Source: Ariolimax columbianus (lineage: Eukaryota; Mollusca; Gastropoda; Stylommatophora; Arionidae). Taken from it: 64,000 bases of DNA. Position numbers and translations under genes: made by a program. Positions 18,571 through 30,139 of this stretch are shown here, piece after piece. Under the pieces are notes generated by a model. It worked only from the letters and a program-made list of their open reading frames with translations. It was not told the DNA's origin and did not search any database. The stretch covers positions 80,368,941 through 80,432,940 of the forward strand of contig JAVGWX010000004.1 in NCBI GenBank assembly GCA_036924085.1. The letters run 5' to 3'. The number at the start of each line of letters is the position of its first letter. Within the stretch, counting starts at the first letter, position 1.

Positions 18571-21500
18571 ACATGGGGAAGAGGCAAAGATGTTGATACA
18601 AGAAAAACATGGGGAAGAGGCAAAGATGTTGATACAAGAAAAACATGGGGAAGAGGCAAAGATGTTGATACAAGAAAAACATGGGGAAGAGGCAAAGATG
18701 TTGATACAAGAAAAACATGGGGAAGAGGCAAAGATGTTGATACAAGAAAAACATGGGGAAGAGGCAAAGATGTTGATACAAGAAAAACATGGGGAAGAGG
18801 CAAAGATGTTGATACAAGAAAAACATGGGGAAGAGGCAAAGATGTTGATACAAGAAAAACATAGGGAAGAGGCAAAGATGTTGATACAAGAAAAACATGG
18901 GGAAGAGGCAAAGATGTTGATACAAGAAAAACATGGGGAAGAGGCAAAGATGTTGATACAAGAAAAACATGGGGAAGAGGCAAAGATGTTGATACAAGAA
19001 AAACATGGGGAAGAGGCAAAGATGTTGATACAAGAAAAACATGGGGAAGAGGCAAAGATGTTGATACAAGAAAAACATGGGGAAGAGGCAAAGATGTTGA
19101 TACAAGAAAAACATGGGGAAGAGGCAAAGATGTTGATACAAGAAAAACATGGGGAAGAGGCAAAGATGTTGATACAAGAAAAACATGGGGAAGAGGCAAA
19201 GATGTTGATACAAGAAAAACATGGGGAAGAGGCAAAGATGTTGATACAAGAAAAACATGGGGAAGAGGCAAAGATGTTGATACAAGAAAAACATGGGGAA
19301 GAGGCAAAGATGTTGATACAAGAAAAACATGGGGAAGAGGCAAAGATGTTGATACAAGAAAAACATGGGGAAGAGGCAAAGATGTTGATACAAGAAAAAC
19401 ATGGGGAAGAGGCAAAGATGTTGATACAAGAAAAACATGGGGAAGAGGCAAAGATGTTGATACAAGAAAAACATGGGGAAGAGGCAAAGATGTTGATACA
19501 AGAAAAACATGGGGAAGAGGCAAAGATGTTGATACAAGAAAAACATGGGGAAGAGGCAAAGATGTTGATACAAGAAAAACATGGGGAAGAGGCAAAGATG
19601 TTGATACAAGAAAAACATGGGGAAGAGGCAAAGATGTTGATACAAGAAAAACATGGGGAAGAGGCAAAGATGTTGATACAAGAAAAACATGGGGAAGAGG
19701 CAAAGATGTTGATACAAGAAAAACATGGGGAAGAGGCAAAGATGTTGATACAAGAAAAACATGGGGAAGAGGCAAAGATGTTGATACAAGAAAAACATGG
19801 GGAAGAGGCAAAGATGTTGATACAAGAAAAACATGGGGAAGAGGCAAAGATGTTGATACAAGAAAAACATGGGGAAGAGGCAAAGATGTTGATACAAGAA
19901 AAACATGGGGAAGAGGCAAAGATGTTGATACAAGAAAAACATGGGGAAGAGGCAAAGATGTTGATACAAGAAAAACATGGGGAAGAGGCAAAGATGTTGA
20001 TACAAGAAAAACATGGGGAAGAGGCAAAGATGTTGATACAAGAAAAACATGGGGAAGAGGCAAAGATGTTGATACAAGAAAAACATGGGGAAGAGGCAAA
20101 GATGTTGATACAAGAAAAACATGGGGAAGAGGCAAAGATGTTGATACAAGAAAAACATGGGGAAGAGGCAAAGATGTTGATACAAGAAAAACATGGGGAA
20201 GAGGCAAAGATGTTGATACAAGAAAAACATGGGGAAGAGGCAAAGATGTTGATACAAGAAAAACATGGGGAAGAGGCAAAGATGTTGATACAAGAAAAAC
20301 ATGGGGAAGAGGCAAAGATGTTGATACAAGAAAAACATGGGGAAGAGGCAAAGATGTTGATACAAGAAAAACATGGGGAAGAGGCAAAGATGTTGATACA
20401 AGAAAAACATGGGGAAGAGGCAAAGATGTTGATACAAGAAAAACATGGGGAAGAGGCAAAGATGTTGATACAAGAAAAACATGGGGAAGAGGCAAAGATG
20501 TTGATACAAGAAAAACATGGGGAAGAGGCAAAGATGTTGATACAAGAAAAACATGGGGAAGAGGCAAAGATGTTGATACAAGAAAAACATGGGGAAGAGG
20601 CAAAGATGTTGATACAAGAAAAACATGGGGAAGAGGCAAAGATGTTGATACAAGAAAAACATGGGGAAGAGGCAAAGATGTTGATACAAGAAAAACATGG
20701 GGAAGAGGCAAAGATGTTGATACAAGAAAAACATGGGGAAGAGGCAAAGATGTTGATACAAGAAAAACATGGGGAAGAGGCAAAGATGTTGATACAAGAA
20801 AAACATGGGGAAGAGGCAAAGATGTTGATACAAGAAAAACATGGGGAAGAGGCAAAGATGTTGATACAAGAAAAACATGGGGAAGAGGCAAAGATGTTGA
20901 TACAAGAAAAACATGGGGAAGAGGCAAAGATGTTGATACAAGAAAAACATGGGGAAGAGGCAAAGATGTTGATACAAGAAAAACATGGGGAAGAGGCAAA
21001 GATGTTGATACAAGAAAAACATGGGGAAGAGGCAAAGATGTTGATACAAGAAAAACATGGGGAAGAGGCAAAGATGTTGATACAAGAAAAACATGGGGAA
21101 GAGGCAAAGATGTTGATACAAGAAAAACATGGGGAAGAGGCAAAGATGTTGATACAAGAAAAACATGGGGAAGAGGCAAAGATGTTGATACAAGAAAAAC
21201 ATGGGGAAGAGGCAAAGATGTTGATACAAGAAAAACATGGGGAAGAGGCAAAGATGTTGATACAAGAAAAACATGGGGAAGAGGCAAAGATGTTGATACA
21301 AGAAAAACATGGGGAAGAGGCAAAGATGTTGATACAAGAAAAACATGGGGAAGAGGCAAAGATGTTGATACAAGAAAAACATGGGGAAGAGGCAAAGATG
21401 TTGATACAAGAAAAACATGGGGAAGAGGCAAAGATGTTGATACAAGAAAAACATGGGGAAGAGGCAAAGATGTTGATACAAGAAAAACATGGGGAAGAGG

Positions 21501-23549
21501 CAAAGATGTTGATACAAGAAAAACATGGGGAAGAGGCAAAGATGTTGATACAAGAAAAACATGGGGAAGAGGCAAAGATGTTGATACAAGAAAAACATGG
21601 GGAAGAGGCAAAGATGTTGATACAAGAAAAACATGGGGAAGAGGCAAAGATGTTGATACAAGAAAAACATGGGGAAGAGGCAAAGATGTTGATACAAGAA
21701 AAACATGGGGAAGAGGCAAAGATGTTGATACAAGAAAAACATGGGGAAGAGGCAAAGATGTTGATACAAGAAAAACATGGGGAAGAGGCAAAGATGTTGA
21801 TACAAGAAAAACATGGGGAAGAGGCAAAGATGTTGATACAAGAAAAACATGGGGAAGAGGCAAAGATGTTGATACAAGAAAAACATGGGGAAGAGGCAAA
21901 GATGTTGATACAAGAAAAACATGGGGAAGAGGCAAAGATGTTGATACAAGAAAAACATGGGGAAGAGGCAAAGATGTTGATACAAGAAAAACATGGGGAA
22001 GAGGCAAAGATGTTGATACAAGAAAAACATGGGGAAGAGGCAAAGATGTTGATACAAGAAAAACATGGGGAAGAGGCAAAGATGTTGATACAAGAAAAAC
22101 ATGGGGAAGAGGCAAAGATGTTGATACAAGAAAAACATGGGGAAGAGGCAAAGATGTTGATACAAGAAAAACATGGGGAAGAGGCAAAGATGTTGATACA
22201 AGAAAAACATGGGGAAGAGGCAAAGATGTTGATACAAGAAAAACATGGGGAAGAGGCAAAGATGTTGATACAAGAAAAACATGGGGAAGAGGCAAAGATG
22301 TTGATACAAGAAAAACATGGGGAAGAGGCAAAGATGTTGATACAAGAAAAACATGGGGAAGAGGCAAAGATGTTGATACAAGAAAAACATGGGGAAGAGG
22401 CAAAGATGTTGATACAAGAAAAACATGGGGAAGAGGCAAAGATGTTGATACAAGAAAAACATGGGGAAGAGGCAAAGATGTTGATACAAGAAAAACATGG
22501 GGAAGAGGCAAAGATGTTGATACAAGAAAAACATGGGGAAGAGGCAAAGATGTTGATACAAGAAAAACATGGGGAAGAGGCAAAGATGTTGATACAAGAA
22601 AAACATGGGGAAGAGGCAAAGATGTTGATACAAGAAAAACATGGGGAAGAGGCAAAGATGTTGATACAAGAAAAACATGGGGAAGAGGCAAAGATGTTGA
22701 TACAAGAAAAACATGGGGAAGAGGCAAAGATGTTGATACAAGAAAAACATGGGGAAGAGGCAAAGATGTTGATACAAGAAAAACATGGGGAAGAGGCAAA
22801 GATGTTGATACAAGAAAAACATGGGGAAGAGGCAAAGATGTTGATACAAGAAAAACATGGGGAAGAGGCAAAGATGTTGATACAAGAAAAACATGGGGAA
22901 GAGGCAAAGATGTTGATACAAGAAAAACATGGGGAAGAGGCAAAGATGTTGATACAAGAAAAACATGGGGAAGAGGCAAAGATGTTGATACAAGAAAAAC
23001 ATGGGGAAGAGGCAAAGATGTTGATACAAGAAAAACATGGGGAAGAGGCAAAGATGTTGATACAAGAAAAACATGGGGAAGAGGCAAAGATGTTGATACA
23101 AGAAAAACATGGGGAAGAGGCAAAGATGTTGATACAAGAAAAACATGGGGAAGAGGCAAAGATGTTGATACAAGAAAAACATGGGGAAGAGGCAAAGATG
23201 TTGATACAAGAAAAACATGGGGAAGAGGCAAAGATGTTGATACAAGAAAAACATGGGGAAGAGGCAAAGATGTTGATACAAGAAAAACATGGGGAAGAGG
23301 CAAAGATGTTGATACAAGAAAAACATGGGGAAGAGGCAAAGATGTTGATACAAGAAAAACATGGGGAAGAGGCAAAGATGTTGATACAAGAAAAACATGG
23401 GGAAGAGGCAAAGATGTTGATACAAGAAAAACATGGGGAAGAGGCAAAGATGTTGATACAAGAAAAACATGGGGAAGAGGCAAAGATGTTGATACAAGAA
23501 AAACATGGGGAAGAGGCAAAGATGTTGATACAAGAAAAACATGGGGAAG
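18571..23549. repeat. 36-bp satellite, 138 units
   Basis: Exactly 138 tandem copies (18571-23538) of a 36-bp unit starting ACATGGGGAAGAGGCAAAGA and ending GATACAAGAAAA, plus 11 bp of a 139th. The only variant I saw is G to A at 18863 in unit 9. Because 36 is a multiple of 3, stop-free frames of about 1690 codons exist on both strands; I do not regard them as genes. The unit is in register with the surrounding LINE frame, where it would encode TWGRGKDVDTRK. Confidence 0.97.
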
Positions 23550-23815
23550 CTGGAAAGAGTTGAGCAAAATAGCACGGGACAAATCTCCTTGGAGATTTAA
23601 TGGTCTATGTACCTCAAGGTGATAAGGGTGAAGAATAAGAAGGAGACAGGAGAAGAAGAAGAAGGAGGAGGACTCCTCTATTCTATATCCTAAAATGTTA
23701 GAAACATTTGTCTGACCTAGAAAGTTCCACGACTGCTGCTAACATGTTGTGCGTGGAGTTATATAATGAGCTGACAAAAAAGTATAATTCGCCGTGATAT
23801 TTTACAAATTAATAT

Positions 23816-24125
23816 TATTACAAATACATACAAGTAATGGCTCAGTGACCGCATCAGGACAAAAACAAAATGGTACCTACATTACGGCCACATGACCTTC
23901 ATCAGGGACAAAACAACGAACAAAAACAACCAATGGATCACACACAAAAATAATATGTGAAATGTGCAAAATTTCGCCACCATAACAGGATGTGCCAGAA
24001 AGGTATGAGACACTGCATGCCAGTTATATTTCTTGGCCCTGAGGAAGACCTTGTGGCCGCAACGTAGGTATCATTATGTTTTTATCCTGGTGCTGTCACT
24101 GAGCCATTACCTTATATGTGTTCTA
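23816..24125. mobile_element. Short fold-back element
   Basis: Two inverted arms of about 85-90 bp, 23827-23915 and 24033-24120. Each starts at a version of AAGGTAATGGCTCAGTGAC and runs to CCACA(T/A)G(A/G)(C/T)CTTC(A/C)TCAGGG. The 120-bp spacer shows no coding potential. The outer motif (GGCCACTGAGCCATTATCTATATG) recurs singly near 61194 and 61595. It looks like a non-autonomous DNA transposon of unknown superfamily. Confidence 0.65.
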
Positions 24126-24854
24126 ATCAACTTTTAACCTTCACGCTGCAGCTTTGATATATTATTTATTTATTATTATTATATTATTATTTATTTATTA
24201 TTATTCATTAATTATTACAAATACTGACAATTGTGTGTAGGATACGGACACTCCCAACCACTGATGTTTCTCCATAGTCACACTCTCTGTACACACAGAA
24301 AATGGGAAACATTAACCAGCAAACAAACAAACACAGCAAATATACTAATATTTCTACACTATACAAATTTAATACAAACAGGGGAATTATAAATGGAAAC
24401 ATGTCACTGCTTCTAAATTATTTTTTTTAAACACAGACACAGAAATAAATTATTTAGAATGGTAGTAACTCTGTACACAAATTGTAGGTACAATTTTATG
24501 TTGGTCAAGTATTGACAAAAGAAGGAGTAGATTGTTTTTACCTGCATCTCCTGAAAGCCAGCAGAAACAGGAATTTAAAGATGTGAGGGTTAGTTAAATG
24601 TTTAATTATAGGATGGACAAAAAATAAAGCAGCGGTTAAAATGCAGTTTTTATGTAAGAACAGCAACATGGTTAGGTGGTTTGTTTAGAACAACACAGAT
24701 GGTGACTAACAGGCTGTAATTTTATCATACATTTGTTTAAAACTTCATTCTTTGATCTTTCATGACAAAAATATTTTAAAATGTGTCTAAAATTTATATT
24801 GATGCACTTTTCCCCAATCACACAAATGTCATCATAGATTTATCTTTTTCTTCT

Positions 24855-25025
24855 TCTTCTGCGTTCGTTCTCAATCTTCCACTACCAAGCCCTGAACAAG
24901 GCTTAGCAGGTAGCAGAATGTAGTCCGAAGAATGGAATGCTATGTGTCACTAGTTTACACCTTGACTGCAATATCTGCCCATTTCGATCCGACACATCTG
25001 TCTTCGGCAGGAGAAATACAGCAAT
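24855..25025 (-). repeat. SINE-A copy, 5'-truncated
   Basis: Antisense copy starting at its tail, CTTCTTCTTCTGCGTTCGTTCTCAATC, then CTACCAAGCCCTGAACAAGG, TAGTTTACACCTTGACTGC and the core GATCCGACACATCTGTCTTC. Confidence 0.85.
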
Positions 25026-25479
25026 GAAACAACATCGAGAAAAGGAGGTTTATTATACTACAGACATTTTGTAGAAGTTAGGAACTAATAACAAGATCCT
25101 GTTTATCAGACAAAAGAAGAACCGCTCTGGGTTAGAAGTTTCAGGGAGTAGCTTGTTTGTATTACACATGAAATCCTAGAATAACATGTAGCCACGACAT
25201 GATGAATACTTGTGCTTGCATGAATTGAGCAAGTTCTCTCACAGTTCTGTTACCTGCTTATTGATAACAACAAATTGTTTTGCTTAAGTTTCCTTGGTCT
25301 TTTGTAAAGAGAAAACTGAACTGGATAAGGACTTTTGTTTTTGACCTTTGTTTTTAAGAAGATCTGTTTCTGTGATATTTTGAATTGATACAGTGACCAA
25401 GAATCAAGAACTCTACCACCCAGATGGTTAACCGTGCTGTGTGAAGGACACTGAAAGGAGATAAATGAAATGGTGTCGA

Positions 25480-26060
25480 GTCAACCAGATTAGTGACATA
25501 AAAATAAAATGGTGACATGTTCAAGGATAGGACAGTGACACATAATATTAAATGGTGCCATGTTCAAGGATAGGGCTGTCACATGTTACTAAATGGTACT
25601 GCGTTGACTAGAATAGTCACATGTTACTAATTGGAGCTGTGTCGACTAGAATAGTCACATGTTACTAATTGTAGCTGTGTCGAATAGAATAGTCACATGT
25701 TACTAATTGTAGCTGTGTCGAATAGAATAGTCACATGGTTCTAAATGGTGTCGTGTCGACTAGAATAGACACATGTAACTAAATGGTACCATGTTCAAGG
25801 AAATGGCTGTCACATGATACTAAATGGTGCCGTGTCGACTAGAATAGTCACATGTTACTTCTTCTTCTGTGTTCATTCTCAATCTCCGGCTACCAAGCCC
25901 TGAATAGGGCTTTGCAAGTAGCAGGATGTAATCCGGAGAACGGATTTGCGTTGTGTCGCTAGTTTACAGTTTGACTGTGATATTTGCACCTTTCGGTCCG
26001 ACACATCCGTCTTCGGCAGACATGTTACTAAATGGTACCTTGTTCAAGGATGGGACATGT
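25480..26060. repeat. 38-bp minisatellite in a MADD intron
   Basis: Tandem units of about 38 bp related to AGTCACATGTTACTAATTG plus AGCTGTGTCGACTAGAAT, with longer variants containing GTTCAAGGATAGGGCTG. About 12-14 units are present. It is split by the SINE-A copy at 25859-26020. Confidence 0.85.
25859..26020 (-). repeat. SINE-A copy inside the 38-bp minisatellite
   Basis: Antisense copy from CTTCTTCTGTGTTCATTCTCAATC to the core CTTTCGGTCCGACACATCCGTCTTCGGCAG. ACATGTTACT is present on both sides (about 25849-25858 and 26021-26030) and fits a target duplication, although the host array itself repeats this word. Confidence 0.85.
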
Positions 26061-26190
26061 TTCATATACACTACATGACAATGTAAATAGCATACACTTC
26101 TCTAGTATTCGACCATTTTCTCAAAATTTATTGGCAATATCTGTCAAACATCCTGTATAGCAAAGAGAATAGACAGAGGTACAAACATAC

Positions 26191-26297
26191 CTTGTTACTT
26201 TGCAGCAGAAAACCGATCCCTTCCATGCAGACTTTTAATATCCCGCTCTCTTTGGTCTTCAGATCCTGGATAGGAAACTCGCCCCCAAGCTCTGTGG
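26191..26297 (-). CDS. MADD: MADD homologue, exon 10 of those in the window
   Basis: Coding exon of 107 nt. The acceptor is CTGTAG before 26297 and the donor is GTATGT after 26191. It begins by completing the glycine/alanine codon opened by exon 9 and then encodes TELGGEFPIQDLKTKESGIL, followed by KVCMEGIGFLLQSNK. Vertebrate MADD has a very similar ELGGEFPVQDLKT block just after the death-domain-like segment, in the C-terminal domain. It ends in phase 0. I could not find the following exon(s) with the last C-terminal block further left. Confidence 0.92.
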
Positions 26298-26399
26298 CTA
26301 CAGGATAGTTAGTAATGATAGCAAATTATAAAGAGACGTCATTCAAGCAACCGAACAACAAACATGAAACAAAGCACTAGAGTTTGAGACTTAGCAGTT

Positions 26400-26830
26400 G
26401 CAACACACATCAACATTTTAATTCTGAATATATCAAAAATCTAATTTTAAATATAAAAAAGTCCTTTATTCCAAATACAACAAAAAATTATTTTTCCAAA
26501 AATGACAAAAGACCCTTTTCCAAATACAACAAAAGATATTTTTTTTATACACACTTTTCCAAATACAACAAATGACTTTTCCAAATACAACAAAAGACTT
26601 GTTTTTCAAATACAACAAATAACTGCAGTTTTTTAAACCAGTATAAAGACGTTAAGTTAAATACAACAAAAGACCCTTTTTCAAATACAACAGATGACTT
26701 TTACCAAATACATCAAAAGTCACTTTTCAAATTACAACACACGACTTTTTCCAAATAGTCTTTTTTCCAAATTCAACAAAAGGCCATTTTAAAAATTCAA
26801 CAAAATTCCTTTTCCAAAATTATTTTCCGG
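26400..26830. repeat. AT-rich degenerate minisatellite
   Basis: About 15 diverged units of 25-30 bp around TTTTCCAAATACAACAAAAGAC. At 26636-26665 the array is interrupted by a tail-like AAACCAGTATAAAGACGTTAAGTTAA, which matches the 3' end of the CR1-like LINE at 31740-31765. Confidence 0.75.
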
Positions 26831-27259
26831 TTAACAAAAACCAAGAGTCCAGACTTCTCAGTAAGTATGTGCCAAAAGGACAAACTAGCCTTCACACAAC
26901 AAAACAACACTGCAAGCAGTTATACCACACAATTAGAGGAGAAGCCATTCTCTTAACAAATAAGTCCTTCTTACATCTAATTAAGATAATAAAGACACTC
27001 AGGAGGAGAAAGCAAGAATATATATATATATATATACAGTATGCTGTACAATACCAGTATCACAATACAAAGGAAAAGGTTTCATAAAGTCTGTTTATGA
27101 TATATGTAAAGATAGTTCCACAGCAGATATGCTGTTTTTTATCAAGTGTTAGAGTAAGTCTTCAACCAGTGAGGACCTTCTACATAGTGCACATATTTTC
27201 AGAGATAACAAATACAGTAGCATCCACAAATAGGAATTTATTTCTATGATTTTCTTGAA

Positions 27260-27620
27260 TTTCGAGATGGAAAGCAGTTTTGAAAATTTGGGAAATGGCC
27301 GTTCAAAAAGACTAATCACAGAACAAGCCACTGAAAGTATTCTCAAGGATTTGGAGACAGATAAATTGGAATTAGATGGCGCTTATTCTGAAAAACACAA
27401 GTGATTATTTGAATACTGACATATTTGTTTCGGATTATGATCAAGCTCAAACTGTTACTGTCCTTAAGAGAATCAAGAATACAGTCCAAGCTTGTCACAC
27501 GTAATGTATCAAGAAAATTTGATAATTTTATACAGGATGGTCTTCGATAAATATATTCCACAATTTACTGGCACAACAAGTAGGAACATTTGAGATGATC
27601 AGGTCAGTCAATTTGAGATA
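27260..27620 (+). pseudogene. Possible piggyBac-like transposase N-terminus
   Basis: The + strand reads MESSFENLGNGRSKRLITEQ, ESILKDLETDKLELDG, then, after frameshifts, DKYIPQFTGTTSRN. An acidic N-terminus followed by a 'PxFTG' block is typical of piggyBac-derived transposases. It is broken and short, no TTAA-flanked ends were identified, and the call is tentative. Confidence 0.3.
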
Positions 27621-27639
27621 GAATTATGAAATTAGAGCA

Positions 27640-28670
27640 CACAGTTTTGTCATAGTAAGTAACTTTCCTCAGATGTCTACATTGTGTGTATTTTCTCAAG
27701 GAGCACAGGGAAATGAGATATAAACCGGCTGGCCAGGGCTCAGTGGGTCAACTATATACAGTTCCATTCGATGGTGACCGATGGTGCTTAAAACATCAGC
27801 TAAAAACTGAAATTTAAACATCTAACACATGTGTCTTTTTCTGTTCCTTAGCTACAACGTTTGGAGTTTTTTTAAAAGCCTAAAGTACAGTGGAATATGG
27901 GGTACTTGCTTCACTTCAGAAAAATGTAGTTTTTTCGACAATCGATCAATACATACATGTGTGGTGGACAAGTTAAAGTTGTGTTTTTTGTGGTGCATTG
28001 TAATCTGGACATAAAAAATCAAGAAATGATTTATTATTTGATCACGAACATGGATTACATGTGAATATTTAATAGCAGTCCAATTTAGAATTTAACTGGG
28101 ACAACGAGAAAGTAAATGTGGAAAATCTATTAAATAGTTCATGGAAAAATGCAAACATGAAGGAAAAAAAAAGAAACTTAATTAATGTAGTATTTCCCCC
28201 TCCACATTAATTATATTTAATGCTTCATGCTAATACATATTTATTTCGAATATTTCATGTCATAGATAATTTAATTATGTCTCACTAGATCATTTTTATC
28301 TAAATTTGTGTAACATTAATTTATTTTATTTTGAAGAAAAAAAACTATTTGACATTTGTAGTTATGTCTTGGACTGGACTAAACAGGGTTAAGAATATTT
28401 TTTTTTTAAAACTTTTATTCAAATTGTAAAATCCACCAACATTTTCTAATGGCTACTCAATTTGTAAAACAATATAAAAATAATCTAAGTAAATGCCTCA
28501 GCCGGAGGATCGATCATGACAAAACACCAGGATTTTTTTCTGAAACACAGCATTGGACAGGTTCGGCATTCACACTATTCCTAAGTCATGGTTCCCAGCA
28601 ATTATTGGCTCTTTCCAAGATTCAATGCGTCAAAACATATTTCACAAATTTCACAGACTGACTTGCTGGG
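27640..28670. other. MADD intron, no feature recognised
   Basis: AT-rich intronic DNA with short non-conserved ORFs only. I see no repeat family, exon or RNA gene in it. Confidence 0.5.
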
Positions 28671-28679
28671 CAGCAATGA

Positions 28680-29025
28680 GACTAGCTTTTATTATCAGGC
28701 AAAACATACTGATCAGACATATTAGTCGGGTCAGGCAAAACACACTGACCAAGAACCCCACCTCAACTTAATCGTTCTCCCTGAAAGCGGGTTGTTGCTC
28801 TTGGCAGCCTGGCTAATAAGGTGGGGAATTGACATGATCCCCATAGTAGTGAGCAACATGCAGATGAAGCCAACTACAGCAAAACCGCCTGGCGGAACCA
28901 GGTCTACCTTCACCAGCATGTTTGAGATGTGAGAAAAGCTACTGCAGCCCACCCCCTTAATGTCTTTTTCAGGGCACACAAAAGAGTAAACCTACTCATT
29001 GTGGGCTTTCAAAACAACAACATTA
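28680..29025 (+). repeat. SINE-B copy
   Basis: Sense orientation: GGCAAAACATACTGATCAGACAT, GGCAGCCTGGCTAATAAGGTG, CCCATAGTAGTGAGCAACATGC, CAGGGCACACAAAAGAGTAAACC, TACTCATTGTGGGC and then an AACAACAAC tail. It lies 78 bp left of MADD exon 9 (29103-29175). Confidence 0.85.
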
Positions 29026-29102
29026 TTGAGTACAAAATTATTTTCAATCTCTGAATATTTCATAACAAAGAAACCAGAAGATGATTATCTGTAGAAACAA
29101 AC

Positions 29103-29175
29103 CTGGTAGTCGGGCAGCATTTCTGCTGGCAGCTTTTTCCAAGGCTTCCATTATGGAGAAATATAGCTCTCGGCA
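29103..29175 (-). CDS. MADD: MADD homologue, exon 9 of those in the window
   Basis: Coding exon of 73 nt. The acceptor is TTTCAG before 29175 and the donor is GTTTGT after 29103. It encodes CRELYFSIMEALEKAASRNA and ARLP, then the first base of a codon completed by exon 10. The CRELYxxxxxxxExAAxR pattern matches the end of the death-domain-like segment in vertebrate MADD, directly after the FYTKK block of exon 8. It starts in phase 0 and ends after one base. Confidence 0.92.
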
Positions 29176-29261
29176 CTGAAACATAAGGTATGTACTTTCA
29201 TTTATTACTGAGTCATCATCTCGTTTGATCATATCCCAAGAATGTCTCCAAACAACACGTA

Positions 29262-29760
29262 ACAGGAGCAAAAAAGAGTCATGGTTAAGTGAATCATACT
29301 GATTAAGGTCCGTCCTGGCATCCTGAGCACAGAAGAGTCATGGTTAAGTGAATCATACTGATCAAGGTCCCTCCAGGCATCCTGAGCACAGAAGAGTCAT
29401 GGTTAGGTGAATCATACTGATTAAGGTCCGTCCTGGCATCCTGAGCACAGAAGAGTCATGGTTAGGTGAATCATACTGATTAAGGTCCGTCCTGGCATCC
29501 TGAGCAAAGAAGAGTCATGGTTAAGTGAATCATACTGATCAAGGTCCTTCATGGCATCCTCAATTATGATCCTGGAAACAGGCTGTGTGACATCAGTCCA
29601 GCCTGATCAATGAGATGAGGATCAGTACTGTACTTCCATAGTTGTGAGCTCACATTGCACTACAGCCAGGAGGACACCCAATACACTTTCTCAGTTATGC
29701 CTAGGGATGTAAGGCAAGCCACTGTAACCCTCTACCACAGAAATGTAGAGGAGAGTTAAT
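29262..29760 (+). repeat. SINE-B-related copy with a 59-bp internal array
   Basis: About five units of 59 bp (AGAGTCATGGTTAAGTGAAT, CATACTGATCAAGGTCC, GGCATCCTGAGCACAG) at 29272-29560. They are followed by a body related to the SINE-B variant: GATCAATGAGATGAGGATCAG, ATTGCACTACAGCCAGGAGG, GCAAGCCACTGTAACCC. The unit includes the CATACTGATCAAG sequence of the SINE 5' end, so the array probably grew inside the SINE. Confidence 0.65.
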
Positions 29761-29832
29761 TCAACTCGGTATGAGCAGTATCAAATTACATCAAGACTGA
29801 GACAAGCAATTGTTTTGGTGGAGATAACCAAT

Positions 29833-30110
29833 TTATACTTTCTTCTTCTTCTTCTTCATCTTCTTCTTCTTCTTCTTCTTCTTCTTCGGCAATAGTCCAG
29901 AATAGTATGTTATTACGTTGTGCTGTAGCTTACAGCGAGGCTGCAATATCTGCACCTTTCAGTCCGACACACTCAATTTCAGCTGGAATTTTGAGTATGC
30001 TCGGATTAGCCTTCCCACTGTGATCTCTATCCCTTGGCCAGACTATACTAGTGACTAGTGCAGGGCTCATGAAGGGCTCCCACTTTCAGGCATTGATAGA
30101 ACCAATGGAG
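29833..30110 (-). repeat. SINE-A copy with expanded TTC tail
   Basis: The antisense tail is a run of about 17 TTC triplets (29833-29886, one interruption). It is followed by GTGCTGTAGCTTACAGCGAGGCTGC, the core CACCTTTCAGTCCGACACAC and a 5' part CCCTTGGCCAGACTATACTAGTGAC shared with 16735-17010. Confidence 0.8.
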
Positions 30111-30139
30111 TACTTAGAGGATTTTGCATCTCGATTGGG

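Larger units (their letters stand above)
17990..23640 (+). pseudogene. LINE C-terminal region, split by a SINE and a satellite
   Basis: Pieces of one LINE C-terminus in order on +: STDEDIKARIQMARVAL (about 18010), FINKSLRKLQGPQWFNKVIT (about 18180-18240), SINE-A insertion, pieces to 18570, the 36-bp array, then WGSWKELSKIARDKSPWRFN and a stop at about 23545-23600. A GAA-rich 3' end follows (23625-23675). The motif 'TW..L..IARDRxxWR' is the usual C-terminal end of RTE-type LINE ORFs. A sister fragment without the array lies at 59540-59760. Confidence 0.75.

Noticed and set aside
18480..23582. Three overlapping ORFs of about 1690 codons, one + and two -, as giant repeat proteins
   Set aside because: They are a direct consequence of a 36-bp unit (multiple of 3) with no stop in these frames. 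The + frame (HGEEAKMLIQEK) is not the frame of the LINE the unit comes from, and no splice or domain evidence supports translation.
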